NCBI RefSeq assembly: GCF_001988955.1
Contig: NZ_CP014263.1
Span: forward strand, 3,504,001-3,568,000
DNA length: 64,000 bases
Direction of reading: 5' to 3'
Origin: Spirosoma montaniterrae
GTDB taxonomy: Bacteria > Bacteroidota > Bacteroidia > Cytophagales > Spirosomataceae
This document shows positions 1-8,668 of the stretch, piece after piece. The position numbers and the translations under genes were made by a program. The notes under the pieces were generated by a model. It had not been told where the DNA came from, searched no databases, and saw nothing but the letters and a program-made list of their open reading frames with translations. Positions within the stretch are counted from its first letter, which is position 1; every line of letters begins with the position of its first letter.

Positions 1-102
1 CGCAATGGAGATGAAAATAATGTTGTCGATACCCAGAACGATTTCCAGGAACGTCAGGGTCAACAGGCTGATAATGGATTCAGCAGTAAAAAGCTCGCTC
101 AT
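1..102 (-). CDS. TerC-family integral membrane protein (partial)
   Basis: The minus strand opens with ATG at 102 and reads MSELFTAESIISLLTLTFLE, then IVLGIDNIIFISIA, to the window edge. The phrase LEIVLGIDNIIFIS is the first transmembrane segment of TerC-type proteins, whose conserved acidic residues within the membrane are linked to metal-ion or tellurite handling. Only the first 34 codons are present, so the C-terminal part lies outside the window. The family call rests on this short but distinctive segment. There is no obvious functional link to the T6SS genes upstream. Confidence 0.75.
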   Translation of the reverse strand, partial: MSELFTAESIISLLTLTFLEIVLGIDNIIFISIA

Positions 103-212
103 ACAATAAACAAAAGGTTGCACAAAACTACCGGCTGCGGACCGGGTGTGCAACCCTTTGTTCAGGAAACAACTGCTAAGCCGTACAAATGGTTGGCCGA
201 TGGCCTGAACGG

Positions 213-875
213 TTATCGAACCGACTCGTCTGGTTTCGCTACTTCATCGGCGGCTTTGCGGAAGGTGCTGCGTTTGCTGGCAAGGCTGTTACCGTCTTTA
301 ATCACCCGTGCGGCCCCCACCGGAATCAGTTCATCGTTCGGGTCGGTCTTGCTTTTCATCAGCAGCGTTGTGTAAAAATCCTTGATGCCGTCGGCGGTCA
401 CTTCGCCCGAAAAAATACGCACCTGCTTGGCCGTAGCCGACCCCGATTTCAAATCGATTTCGGCGAAGAAGGTAAACTTGTTGCCATTCCCCGAAATAAA
501 CCCGCCAATGCCTGACCCGGTTGTGCTGGTTCCGGTTTTCAGATCGACTTTTGCCGACTGGTCGGCGTTGTTCTGTGCCGAAAAGCGTAATACCAGGTCC
601 GTGAACGTGTCGCCCACTTTGTAGCTATCGCCATCATACGGGCTGACCAGCGTGTGTGGTGCCGATATGAAGACGCCTTCGATGTTGGGCGGCTGCGAAC
701 CTTCGTTGATGAGCATCCCGCGCGACCGCAGTTTATTGATGTCATCCTCCGAGATAATATTCTGAATGTTGTTCGAGAAGCCCTTCGTGGGGTCAACCTC
801 GTCTCTTTTGCAACCGCTCAGGCTGAGCAGGCATAGGGCCGTAACGGCCAGTAATGAACGCAATGATGTGAACAT
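213..875 (-). CDS. Hypothetical lipoprotein at the end of the T6SS locus
   Basis: This 220-residue protein starts at ATG 875, which places a good lipoprotein signal (hydrophobic run ending LLSLSGC) directly at the N-terminus; a longer reading from 941 would add 22 residues without signal character. After the acylated Cys comes a charged linker and a mainly beta region with Gly/Ser-rich turns (GTSTTGSGIGGFISG). I do not recognise the family. It follows the T6SS genes on the same strand, and its upstream region carries the TTGAGCRAACGGT motif also found before tssB, so a part in the T6SS is possible. TssQ-like proteins of Bacteroidota T6SS are lipoproteins, but I see no residue-level support for that name. 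Confidence 0.7.
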   Translation of the reverse strand: MFTSLRSLLAVTALCLLSLSGCKRDEVDPTKGFSNNIQNIISEDDINKLRSRGMLINEGSQPPNIEGVFISAPHTLVSPYDGDSYKVGDTFTDLVLRFSAQNNADQSAKVDLKTGTSTTGSGIGGFISGNGNKFTFFAEIDLKSGSATAKQVRIFSGEVTADGIKDFYTTLLMKSKTDPNDELIPVGAARVIKDGNSLASKRSTFRKAADEVAKPDESVR

Positions 876-940
876 GATAGGAATCGATTTATAGAGTTCA
901 CCAGCTTGGTCGTCTGAGTAGCAGATGAAAGAAACACGCA

Positions 941-953
941 TTGAGCAAACGGT
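941..953 (-). promoter_or_regulatory. TTGAGCRAACGGT motif, copy 1
   Basis: The plus strand reads TTGAGCAAACGGT here, 66 bp upstream of the lipoprotein start at 875. The flanks resemble the copy at 16962: over 25 bp (GAAACA.GC.TTGAGC then .AACGGT.G) 21 positions match. On the transcribed strand it is ACCGTTTGCTCAA. It is interpreted as a shared operator or promoter element; the function is inferred from position only. Confidence 0.45.
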
Positions 954-1049
954 CGACTGCTACGAGCATCATTACTTCGAGTAATAGCATTCGTAGAAAG
1001 AAACTGCCAGTTCCTGATTAATTTAGGACCCGCATTAATTCGTGACCGC

Positions 1050-2408
1050 GTGAACGACCCGAACCTTACCCCCTCTACGCTCAATTCCGACGAGCAGCAA
1101 AAACTCCACGACCTAACCACCCAAAGCTGGAATCTCGAATTAGTGATTTCGGGGGCGGCTCTGTTCGCGACGCTCCAGATTCCCGCCCTGCTGAACGAGG
1201 GGTTCGATTATTTTCAGTACAACCTCCTGAGCCATACGTCGGGAGCGCGGGGTGTGTTCCCGGTGCTGGTTCTGAGTATGATAAAAGCTACCTGTTATGT
1301 ACTGTTTCTGGCCTTCCTGGTCAACTTTGTAATGCGGGCGTTTTGGGTGGGGCTGGTAGGTCTGCTGGCCGTGTATCCGGCAGGCGTTCAGTACGACCGG
1401 CTTCCGCTCTCAACGCCTTCATCCCGCAAGCGCATGGCCGACGAACTGGGGCCACTCGACCGCTATATTCTCCAGCTCGACCGGCGGTGCAACGTGGTGT
1501 TTGCCGTAGCTTTTCTGTTGGTTATTTTCCTTTTTCTGATAGCAACAGCCTATGTGTTTCTTCTGGGAGGCTATTCGGTTCTACAGGCGTTTGTTCCAGT
1601 TTCTGTTCTGAATGGAATCAAAATAGCGTCTCAGATAGCGTATGGCGTTTTTATGCTGACGGTGCTGTTGGTAATGATTAAAAAGGTGCGTGAACATCCC
1701 ATTGGCGAGAAGGTTCATGGTGCAATGATGAGCGGGGGTAAACTGGCCTATCTGGGCATGTACAAACCTTATTTGTTTATTTACAACACGTTCTCCAGCA
1801 ACATACCCCGAAAACAGCTTACCCAATATGCATCGGGCGTGGTGCTCGTGCTGTTTGCGTTTATTGTCGTGGAGGTATCTTCCGATGTAGGACGCATCAG
1901 GCAGGGAGCCAGCCTTATCAACCAGCGTCACCTGTTTTCGACCCGCGTGGATAGCCTTCTGTTCGACCCAAACAGTTATGACAATCAGCGCGACCCCAGC
2001 ATGTTCGTAAGCGCGGCCTCTGTACAGGCCGACGTTATCCGTGACCCCTACGTGCGGCTGTATGTCGCTTATCCCAAAGCTCTCGATACACTGCTGACTG
2101 AAGCAGCGAAAGAACCCATCTGGAACGATAGTCTCTCGCTTGAGGAAGGGCGTCGGCGACGGGCCGAGTGGAGCCACAGCCAGATTGGTCAACTGCTCCA
2201 AATCCACGTCAACGACTCGCTTTACAAACAACCCGATTTTCTGTTTACCGAATTAGGCGAACACCAACAGCGCGGCTGGCAAACGGTGCTCATACCGACC
2301 AACCTGAAAACAGGCAAAAACCTGATTCGTGTCAGTGTGAAAACCACGGTACCCAACCATCCTGAAGAATTAGCCGCCATTCCGTTCTGGTACGTGCCAG
2401 AGAAGTAG
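1050..2408 (+). CDS. Hypothetical multi-pass membrane protein
   Basis: This 452-residue protein begins with GTG at 1050; no in-frame ATG lies close by. The first half contains about six hydrophobic segments (around residues 30-50, 75-110, 145-180 and 190-210, and one near 270-290). The C-terminal 150 residues are soluble and include an Arg-rich stretch (EEGRRRRAEW) and a beta-type end (NLIRVSVKTTVPN). I recognise no domain. It is encoded against the T6SS strand and converges on the papain-fold gene, with a long inverted repeat between the two stops. The function is unknown. Confidence 0.7.
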   Translation: MNDPNLTPSTLNSDEQQKLHDLTTQSWNLELVISGAALFATLQIPALLNEGFDYFQYNLLSHTSGARGVFPVLVLSMIKATCYVLFLAFLVNFVMRAFWVGLVGLLAVYPAGVQYDRLPLSTPSSRKRMADELGPLDRYILQLDRRCNVVFAVAFLLVIFLFLIATAYVFLLGGYSVLQAFVPVSVLNGIKIASQIAYGVFMLTVLLVMIKKVREHPIGEKVHGAMMSGGKLAYLGMYKPYLFIYNTFSSNIPRKQLTQYASGVVLVLFAFIVVEVSSDVGRIRQGASLINQRHLFSTRVDSLLFDPNSYDNQRDPSMFVSAASVQADVIRDPYVRLYVAYPKALDTLLTEAAKEPIWNDSLSLEEGRRRRAEWSHSQIGQLLQIHVNDSLYKQPDFLFTELGEHQQRGWQTVLIPTNLKTGKNLIRVSVKTTVPNHPEELAAIPFWYVPEK

Positions 2409-2409
2409 G

Positions 2410-2494
2410 CACCCCACCCCCGTCCCCTCCCCGGAAGGGAGGGGTGAAGCCTGAAAAGCTTCGCGTTACTCACCCCTCCCTTCTGGGGAGGGGT
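2410..2494. repeat. GC-rich inverted repeat, family 1 (copy A)
   Basis: Two arms built around CCCCTCCC and GGGAGGGG flank a short spacer between two convergent genes. The right arm contains CACCCCTCCCTTCTGGGG, the same core as copies near 23.6 kb and 45.0 kb. This copy is less regular than the others. By position it could act as a two-way terminator, although no T-run follows. Confidence 0.75.
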
Positions 2495-2495
2495 A

Positions 2496-3998
2496 TCACT
2501 TATGCCGTATCTCAATCAGCACCGGCACAATACTGGCTGAGATGCCGGATTTCACGGCAAACGCAATCTGCTCATCTTCGTATTTCACCTCGTCGGGCTG
2601 TACCAACTGATCGCCCAGTACCTCATTGATGCGTTTGTCTATCGGGCCGCGTTTACGGTCGAGTGCTTTAATCAGGCCGTCGGGATTGAGCGGGCGTTTG
2701 GCGAACAGAATCAAGAGGTAATCGCTGGTTTTCGAGCTTTCGATGACTACCGACGTTTTTTCGCCGGGATACACAATCGTGGTGTTTGGCCCCAGCAGTG
2801 GGCTGGTGAGGTCGTCGAACGGAAAAAGTTTGTCAAAATCGCCCCGCTTATTCACGGTCAGGGCATAGACGTATGCGTTCTCGGAGTTGGTCAGGTAAAA
2901 CTTAAAGCGGGTGCCGCTGGGGTAGATAGTAGTTGTTCGATACGCCCGCAGCGTAGTTGGGGCGGCTTCGTCGGCTTCTACTTTTAGTGTCCGCATCGCC
3001 TGCCGCGACATGGCCATCGTGGCTCCGTCGTTAAGCCGTAACTCTGCCGAACCCCGGCGCGTATCAGGCCGGACGCCCGTGTTCAGCACCACCGACGTGG
3101 GCGTAGTTGCCGACGCCGTAACGGGTTCAGGAGCCGATGCCGTTGCGGTGCTATAGACCTGAAATGCATTCAGCACAAACTTGCCGAAATAGCTGTAGGG
3201 TATCCAGCAAAAGCCTTTTTCGCCCCATTTGGTGTTCCAGCTATTCACAATCCGAAATGCCCCGCCGTATTGTTTGTCGCTGTAGCCGATGACACAAATA
3301 GCCTGGTTATACAGCGCGTCGCTTATTTTTTCATTTGGCGCGGGTTCCCAAACGGCCCGCACTTCCTCGAACGACAGCGGAGCACCAATGCCCACCACCA
3401 CGGGGTTGCCTTCTGACAGGGCTTTTTTCACGGCCAGCACTTTCTGATCGGCAGGAGCATTGGCGGCAAACAACTGCTGGTAGTCGCCGATGCGAAATTT
3501 GGCGGCTTCCTGCACCGCGTTGGCCGGAATTTTGGGCGCACACTGTGGATACGACAAGGTTCGCAAACGCGGCACACCATCAACTTTCAGCACGTCGAGC
3601 GCTTCTTCGATGGTGCCGCCCTCCTGGCAGTTTACGTCTTTGGGGTCGCGGATTTTGTCGTACACAAACGTCGGCGAAAAACGGGCCTGATCGAGTTGGG
3701 CCTTCTGGGTCATGTTCTGTTCGCGGCCTTCCATGATGGTTCGCAGGTAGTAGGCCGTAGCGAAGGCCACCGATGTTTCCTGTTTACCCTGATCGCCCAC
3801 GCTGGGGCAGAAGGCTTCATACGACACCTCGGCGGGCAAATTGGCAAACGAGCGCGTTGCCAGCGGGGCTTTGGTCAACACCGTCAGCGAGCGCGTCCGG
3901 TTAATTTTCAGCCCACCGGTGTATTTGCGGGCGGGCGGCTCCTGTGCGTTGGCCGTTAGCCATACCGACAGCGCTATGAGGAAAAGGGTTGGTTTCAT
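2496..3998 (-). CDS. Papain-fold (C1-like) protein with altered catalytic residues and a DUF4384-like domain
   Basis: This 500-residue protein has a signal peptide (residues 1-18, cleavage after TANA). Residues about 55-285 follow the C1 papain layout: GDQG at 68-71 supplies the oxyanion Gln, the motif then reads KQETSVAFA so the catalytic Cys position is Ser76, the His position in the NQAICVIGY segment is Gln232, and NSW (Asn252) is kept. Residues about 340-450 look like a DUF4384 domain (GTRFKFYLTNSENAYVYAL, then LFPFDD, then PGEKTSV). The dyad therefore seems lost, and the protein may bind rather than cut peptides. It starts 4 bp after the tssP-like gene, so it is probably the last gene of that T6SS transcript, with an envelope or periplasmic role. 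Confidence 0.8.
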   Translation of the reverse strand: MKPTLFLIALSVWLTANAQEPPARKYTGGLKINRTRSLTVLTKAPLATRSFANLPAEVSYEAFCPSVGDQGKQETSVAFATAYYLRTIMEGREQNMTQKAQLDQARFSPTFVYDKIRDPKDVNCQEGGTIEEALDVLKVDGVPRLRTLSYPQCAPKIPANAVQEAAKFRIGDYQQLFAANAPADQKVLAVKKALSEGNPVVVGIGAPLSFEEVRAVWEPAPNEKISDALYNQAICVIGYSDKQYGGAFRIVNSWNTKWGEKGFCWIPYSYFGKFVLNAFQVYSTATASAPEPVTASATTPTSVVLNTGVRPDTRRGSAELRLNDGATMAMSRQAMRTLKVEADEAAPTTLRAYRTTTIYPSGTRFKFYLTNSENAYVYALTVNKRGDFDKLFPFDDLTSPLLGPNTTIVYPGEKTSVVIESSKTSDYLLILFAKRPLNPDGLIKALDRKRGPIDKRINEVLGDQLVQPDEVKYEDEQIAFAVKSGISASIVPVLIEIRHK

Positions 3999-4002
3999 GA
4001 TG

Positions 4003-4980
4003 TTATTCTTTTTCTAACTTCACACTTACTGGTTTTTTTAGCTGGATACTGAGCGCACTGCCACCCGTTGCGCCCACGTCGAGACCGGGCGTGTTGGCCT
4101 GCACCCGGAATGTCATCAGGCCATCGTTCGTATCAATCTGGTCTTCAGCAGTGGTTTTGTCGGTGTAGTTGACGCGCCAGGGCGTTCGTTCGGGCACCGA
4201 TAAGCCTACGATTTTGTAGCCGGGCGGGGCCGTGTACACCTCCCGACGGTCGGTTACTTTGGCGAGCGTACCGGCGTTGGCTCCGCCCGTCTCGAAATAC
4301 ACGGCCAGCATCACCTGCTTTTCTTTCACAATCATGAACTGTACCGACGCGTTGACTTCGGGGTTATTCCGGCCAAACTCACCACTGCCACTAATCAGCA
4401 ACGGCTTGAACGGCCCGAACAACCCGGCATTGATGACCGGCCCCACAGGCGCGGCAGGTTTGGCTCCTCCCCCAGCGGCAGCGGGCGGTTTGGGTGGCGC
4501 AGGTGCCGACGCCACCCGCTCTATATCATCCCCGGTTCGGGCAAGAGCCGCCAGCAGTTCGGCTTTTTTGGCGTCTAACTGGAGTTTCTGGGCGTTGAGT
4601 TGCTTCAGGTCGTCGTTGCCGTTCTTGCGGGCGTTTTCATACTCACCAGCCAGTTGCCGGTAGCTGTTGGTGACAACCACAAACAGCACGTTCGGAAACT
4701 GCTGATCGAGGGCCGTAGTGGTCGTGAAAAAGTTGCGTAACCAATTGTCGGTCAGCGGTGCGCCCTGCTCCACGCTCGTCAGCATTTTGTCGGTTCCGGT
4801 CAGTTGTCGGCGGTAGGTCACCATCTCCTGCACGGTCTGGTGCTGCTGCACGGTGGTGAGTTGCGGAATCAGCACTACCGACAGCCAGCAACAGGCTGTA
4901 ATGAGCAGCAAAAGGGCCGCATACAGCCCCAGAAACTGGCTCCATCGGCGGGTTCGTTCGGCGTGGTTAAGTGGTTTCAT
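4003..4980 (-). CDS. tssP: TssP-like T6SS membrane protein
   Basis: This 325-residue protein has one N-terminal transmembrane segment (about residues 16-38). A long helical, partly coiled region follows (QLNAQKLQLDAKKAELLAAL at about 120-145), then a Pro/Ala/Gly linker (about 158-180) and a beta-rich C-terminal domain. The architecture and its place after tssN-tssK and a small one-pass protein fit the accessory inner-membrane proteins of Bacteroidota T6SS (TssN, TssO, TssP), which stand in for the TssJLM complex of proteobacteria. The choice of TssP over TssO rests on size and gene order only. Confidence 0.6.
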   Translation of the reverse strand: MKPLNHAERTRRWSQFLGLYAALLLLITACCWLSVVLIPQLTTVQQHQTVQEMVTYRRQLTGTDKMLTSVEQGAPLTDNWLRNFFTTTTALDQQFPNVLFVVVTNSYRQLAGEYENARKNGNDDLKQLNAQKLQLDAKKAELLAALARTGDDIERVASAPAPPKPPAAAGGGAKPAAPVGPVINAGLFGPFKPLLISGSGEFGRNNPEVNASVQFMIVKEKQVMLAVYFETGGANAGTLAKVTDRREVYTAPPGYKIVGLSVPERTPWRVNYTDKTTAEDQIDTNDGLMTFRVQANTPGLDVGATGGSALSIQLKKPVSVKLEKE

Positions 4981-4987
4981 GTTTGTT

Positions 4988-5081
4988 AGTGATGAGCGAT
5001 GAGTGATGAACGATGAGTATTTTTAGTGATGAATGTTTCTCGCGTCAGCTACTCATCACTCATCGTTCATCACTCATCACT
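4988..5081. repeat. GATGAGTGATGAAC inverted repeat, family 2 (copy 1)
   Basis: Two 32-bp arms built from GATGAGTGATGAAC units (4988-5019) and their complement (5050-5081) lie between the tssO-like and tssP-like genes. The right arm touches the stop codon of the tssO-like gene. A second copy lies between lpxC-fabZ and lpxA. Confidence 0.85.
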
Positions 5082-5580
5082 ATTGTTGCGCTGCTTTGAT
5101 GGCTCGCATACTTTCGAGGCTCGACTGCTTCAGCATGAGTTGGGTTTCCAAACTTTGTATATCGGTTTTCAGCGTGGCAATCTGGTCGGTGAGTTGTTCT
5201 TTGGCGTCGGCCTGGGTTTGGCGGTCGCTGGCTTGCAATGCCACAATGCCGAGCATTTTGTTATAGTTGCGGCCCGTAGTCTGGGTCAGCAGCCGAAACA
5301 CGCTGTCGGCCTTGTAGCCCTTTTCCATGCGCCCGATAGCCTCTTCCTGTTTGAAACGCAGGGCCGAAAACTCGCTGGGTTTTTCGGCAGGGTCAGTTTT
5401 TTTCAACTGCTGGTGCAGACTGTCGGCCTGCGCCACGTCGCCCAGAAACAGGTCTTCCTGCTCTACCGACGTAGCCTTGCCCCTGCCCGACCGACCGCCA
5501 AACTGACTGTGCATGAGCGCACCGATGCTGCCCGCCAGCAACAGGGTGATTATCAGAAATTTGAGTAGTGACGTGTTCAT
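5080..5580 (-). CDS. tssO: TssO-like small T6SS membrane protein
   Basis: This 166-residue protein starts at ATG 5580, giving MNTSLLKFLIITLLLAGSIG, a single transmembrane or signal-anchor segment. A longer reading to 5637 would translate the upstream inverted repeat and is rejected. The rest is strongly helical, with a likely coiled coil near the C-terminus (LKTDIQSLETQLMLKQSSL). Size, topology and position between tssK and the tssP-like gene fit TssO of subtype iii T6SS. The name is by architecture and order, not by a motif. Confidence 0.6.
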   Translation of the reverse strand: MNTSLLKFLIITLLLAGSIGALMHSQFGGRSGRGKATSVEQEDLFLGDVAQADSLHQQLKKTDPAEKPSEFSALRFKQEEAIGRMEKGYKADSVFRLLTQTTGRNYNKMLGIVALQASDRQTQADAKEQLTDQIATLKTDIQSLETQLMLKQSSLESMRAIKAAQQ

Positions 5581-5590
5581 ATCCTTTGAG

Positions 5591-5660
5591 TTAAAAGTGA
5601 AAAGTGAAGAGTGAAAAGTGCTATTACCACTCTTCATTTTTCACTTTTAACTTTTCATTT
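5591..5660. repeat. AAAGTGAAAAGTGAAGAGTG inverted repeat, family 3 (copy 1)
   Basis: The left arm (5591-5620) is made of AAAAGTGAAGAGTG units and the right arm (5628-5660) of their complement. It fills the gap between tssK and the tssO-like gene. A sister copy lies at about 57803-57899. It may form a hairpin in the operon transcript. Confidence 0.8.
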
Positions 5661-5661
5661 C

Positions 5662-6804
5662 TTATTTCCCCCAGAAACTAATCTTGTTCGCGGGCTTGGG
5701 CGCGGGGGTGTCCTGCCGGTCTACGAAGAATTCGTCTTTGTCTTTCTCGACGTAATTCAACTGGCTCAGTTTACCATACAAGGCAATTACGACGTCGCAC
5801 AGCCGCCCGATAGCCGCCAGCAATGGCTGACAATCGGCATGGTTGTATTCCAGATCGAGTACGTCCTGCATGGCGGTTTCAAACTGCACGGGGCTGATGC
5901 CGCACCAGTTCTTGAAGTAGTTGAACATGGCCTCTTTCTCGCGGTCGGGCGTACTCCGAATCATGAGCGTAAGCGACCGGGCAAACCGCATCCCGAACTC
6001 GGCCACCAGCACCGGCGATTCCTGACTGCCCCGTAACTGAAAGCTGTCGAGGTTGTCGGCAATGGTGCGGATGGTAGCCTCGGCCAGATAACCGATGGTT
6101 GTTGCCAGCAGGTTGGCCTGCCCGGAGCGGGCGTTGGTTCGCACCCGCACCACAATGGCCGTAGCATAACTCACGATCTCGCCCATGCGGCTCCCGATGC
6201 TCAGGTACTGCTGCTGCATGGCCGGCAAAACGCCCACCATACGGCAGGGCGGCAGATACTCCGCCGACAAACTGAACACCCCGTTCGCCAATGTCAATCG
6301 ACCCACCGGCACATGATAAGCCGCTGACAACGCCCCCGCCAGTGCCGATTCTGGCACCGCACTTAGCCGATAGGCAGGCATTACGAACGGGTAACGCAGC
6401 GGCACCTCGTCGGGGTCGGGCTGACCGTAGGGTTGCGGTTCAAACGGATTGACGCTGACCACCGCATAGCCCACCGACTGTCCCAGCCGGGTCCACTCGT
6501 CGCGGGCATCGCTGAGAGGCAATCGCAACGCAGGCTGGGCCGCGTCGAGTTCGATGCGTGCTCCGCCCGGTGTGATGGCCCGGCACACGCTCAGGGTTAG
6601 TTCCTGCCCGTCGCAACTAAGCACGAGAGGGCTGGCATTGCCGGGTGTGGGTGGCAGCAAGCCATAGTTCAGGTTGTTGAGCAGCAGCCCGCCCAGATCG
6701 CGGAGGGAATCGTGCAGCGCGTTGTCGTGGCAGACCAGGTGCGTCCGGCCTATTTTCATGCCGTCGGCCCAGTATACCGGCCAGTGGGTTCGTTCGGGGA
6801 GCAT
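5662..6804 (-). CDS. tssK: T6SS baseplate protein TssK
   Basis: This 380-residue protein begins at ATG 6804 (MLPERTHWPVYWADGMKI), 11 bp after tssN. The opening PVYWADGMKI and the following LNNLNYGLLP are the conserved N-terminal signature of TssK, the trimeric adaptor joining the T6SS baseplate (TssEFG) to the membrane complex. The middle holds the helical segments and the C-terminal region the receptor-binding-like head. Its length is slightly below the usual 430-450 residues of proteobacterial TssK. In subtype iii systems the membrane partner is probably TssN/O/P. Confidence 0.88.
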   Translation of the reverse strand: MLPERTHWPVYWADGMKIGRTHLVCHDNALHDSLRDLGGLLLNNLNYGLLPPTPGNASPLVLSCDGQELTLSVCRAITPGGARIELDAAQPALRLPLSDARDEWTRLGQSVGYAVVSVNPFEPQPYGQPDPDEVPLRYPFVMPAYRLSAVPESALAGALSAAYHVPVGRLTLANGVFSLSAEYLPPCRMVGVLPAMQQQYLSIGSRMGEIVSYATAIVVRVRTNARSGQANLLATTIGYLAEATIRTIADNLDSFQLRGSQESPVLVAEFGMRFARSLTLMIRSTPDREKEAMFNYFKNWCGISPVQFETAMQDVLDLEYNHADCQPLLAAIGRLCDVVIALYGKLSQLNYVEKDKDEFFVDRQDTPAPKPANKISFWGK

Positions 6805-6815
6805 AGACGTGGGAG

Positions 6816-7664
6816 TTATTCGGTACTGACGAAACTGCGGGCAATGATGGTGTCGTTGGCGCGGATGCCGTTGCGGGTCAGGGTCAGGGCGGGGTCGAGA
6901 AACTGTTTTCGCAACCCGCCCCACTGCGATTTATAAAAGACCCAGCCCAGCAAACTGCCTTCATGATTATGTTCGTGATACAGAATGGGTTGTTCTGGAT
7001 TTTCTTCGTTGTTGTGCGAATAAATCATGTAATGGAACAGGTCGTGCAGCGTCCGGTCGATGGGGGCTTTCACGGTGTAGCTCGCCATATCGGGCGTGCC
7101 AGGCTGTTTTGTTACCCGGAAGTTGAGCCGAACGGTATCGTTCAGTTCAATGAGCGGCACGGCCCGGTCGACCGGATAGAACCATTTGCGGTACACGCGG
7201 GGCGGAATCGCGAGCCAGGCGTTGTAGGCATACACGAACAGCACCGGCAGCAGAAACGGCAGCAACCCCCAGGCTAATGCCGGCAGAAAGCGGTCGGCCC
7301 GTTGCAGCGTCTGGAACAACCCCGTGAACGCGCCCGCAATCAGCAGCAACATGGCACCGGCCAGCAGCAGTTCGGTCCAGAAACCGCCTTCCATGGCATA
7401 GCCAAACACGCGCCGGGATGCCAGCAGATGTGCCACACCCAGCAGCAGGGCCAACACTTCAATCCAGTAAAACACAGTTACAAGCGATTCGGAGCGCGAA
7501 AAAGCCGCGCCCAGCCCGGCAGCAATGGCAAGGGCCGCAACCCCGTACATCGCCAGTTTTTTCGTAAAAATTTCCTTCGCCGAGTGGCGCATCGCCAGCC
7601 CGATCAGGCACAGCACGGCTATGACGAAGTACAGCGAAACAGTTAAGATGACGTCGGTTTTCAT
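6816..7664 (-). CDS. tssN: TssN-like T6SS integral membrane protein
   Basis: This 282-residue protein starts at ATG 7664 (MKTDVILTVSLYFVIAVLCL); a longer reading adds 26 residues without support. About five to six hydrophobic helices fill residues 5-165 (for example LLLAGAMLLLIAGAFTGLF). A soluble C-terminal half follows, with RVYRKWFYPVDRAVPLIEL and YHEHNHEGSLLGWVFY. Multi-helix N-terminus plus cytoplasmic or periplasmic domain, and position between tssG and tssK, match TssN, a hallmark of Bacteroidota T6SS that replaces TssL/TssM functions. Confidence 0.75.
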   Translation of the reverse strand: MKTDVILTVSLYFVIAVLCLIGLAMRHSAKEIFTKKLAMYGVAALAIAAGLGAAFSRSESLVTVFYWIEVLALLLGVAHLLASRRVFGYAMEGGFWTELLLAGAMLLLIAGAFTGLFQTLQRADRFLPALAWGLLPFLLPVLFVYAYNAWLAIPPRVYRKWFYPVDRAVPLIELNDTVRLNFRVTKQPGTPDMASYTVKAPIDRTLHDLFHYMIYSHNNEENPEQPILYHEHNHEGSLLGWVFYKSQWGGLRKQFLDPALTLTRNGIRANDTIIARSFVSTE

Positions 7665-7738
7665 AGAGTTCTCAGCATAAAACTTGCCCCCTTTGTCGCA
7701 ATCTGGCCTGAATGCACAAACGCTGATTGATGGAACGG

Positions 7739-8668
7739 TCAACCGGCGAGGGCGGTGGTCAGGCCAAGCCGCCCGGCGGTAGGGTCGTCAGACAGGCAAA
7801 AGCCGTTGGATTCGGGTAAAACGTGCAGGTGCCAGTCGGCGTCGGCAGGAAACAGGTAGCCCGCCAGCATCGCTACGTGTTTGCGGGCGATACCACCGGG
7901 CAGGTAGGCAGGCAGTTGCCGGGCCGACAGCGGGCCGATACGAATATCGATTTGTCCCCCATCGTCGGGCAGGCTGGGCGGGGGCAGCACCCAATCGAAA
8001 CCGAGCCGGGTGTTGCCTAACCGGGCTGGTTGCCAGTTCGTGGACGTCGATTCGGCAGGTCGTTGGTTTCGGTGTTGCAGCGTTACGGGTACGCCCAGAA
8101 ACCGGCTGAAATAAACCGCCGTTCGGGGCCAGTTTCCCACCGTCTGATGGGCATTGGTCCAGATTGCCAGCAGGCAGGCTCGTTGCAGGTCGGGTAGCCC
8201 CTCGGCGGCTTCGCCCAGCAGATAATTATAGAGTTCGGTCCAGACGGGGCCGGTAATTTGGGTTAGGCTTTCGTTTTCCTGCGCTTCGATCTGCACCCGC
8301 TGCCGCCAGCTTTCCTGCTCGAAGGGTTGCCAGAACAGCCGACTGTCGCGCTCTTCCTGCCGCAGCCGTCGCGACTCATCGACTAATGCCTGCGCTCCGT
8401 CGCGCCGTTGGCGGGGTGGGTGCAGAATGCCTTCGGGCAGCATGTCGTACAACCCTTCCCGGCTCACATCGACCTGCAAAACCGGCGCAGTCAATTCATC
8501 CGCCCGAGCATCGGTCTCCAAGCCAGGTCCTGGAACCGCTGCGCTGCTATCGAGCACGTCGGGGCTAAACGGGCGACTGAACAGGCTGCGTAACCGCACG
8601 AGCCAGATGCGTTTTTGCCGGGCCAGCCACACCTCGGCCCGCACGTCGAACAGCAGGTTTTTTTTCAT
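7739..8668 (-). CDS. tssG: T6SS baseplate protein TssG
   Basis: This 309-residue protein has its ATG overlapping the TGA of tssF (ATGA), showing translational coupling. The second half holds the TssG-type pattern: a segment near RLGFDWVLP, then QIDIRIGPLSARQLPAYLPG, and a C-terminal end with RLGLTTAL. TssG forms, with TssF, the wedge of the T6SS baseplate, F2G stoichiometry being known for the family. The identification rests on the C-terminal motif and the tssF partner. Confidence 0.85.
   Translation of the reverse strand: MKKNLLFDVRAEVWLARQKRIWLVRLRSLFSRPFSPDVLDSSAAVPGPGLETDARADELTAPVLQVDVSREGLYDMLPEGILHPPRQRRDGAQALVDESRRLRQEERDSRLFWQPFEQESWRQRVQIEAQENESLTQITGPVWTELYNYLLGEAAEGLPDLQRACLLAIWTNAHQTVGNWPRTAVYFSRFLGVPVTLQHRNQRPAESTSTNWQPARLGNTRLGFDWVLPPPSLPDDGGQIDIRIGPLSARQLPAYLPGGIARKHVAMLAGYLFPADADWHLHVLPESNGFCLSDDPTAGRLGLTTALAG

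Noticed and set aside
5611..6036. Plus-strand reading through tssK
   Set aside because: It is the antisense shadow of a well-supported gene, beginning in a repeat.
6805..6924. Longer TssK start at 6924
   Set aside because: The added 40 residues are Arg/Pro/His-rich and read through tssN; PVYWADGMKI of TssK begins just after 6804.
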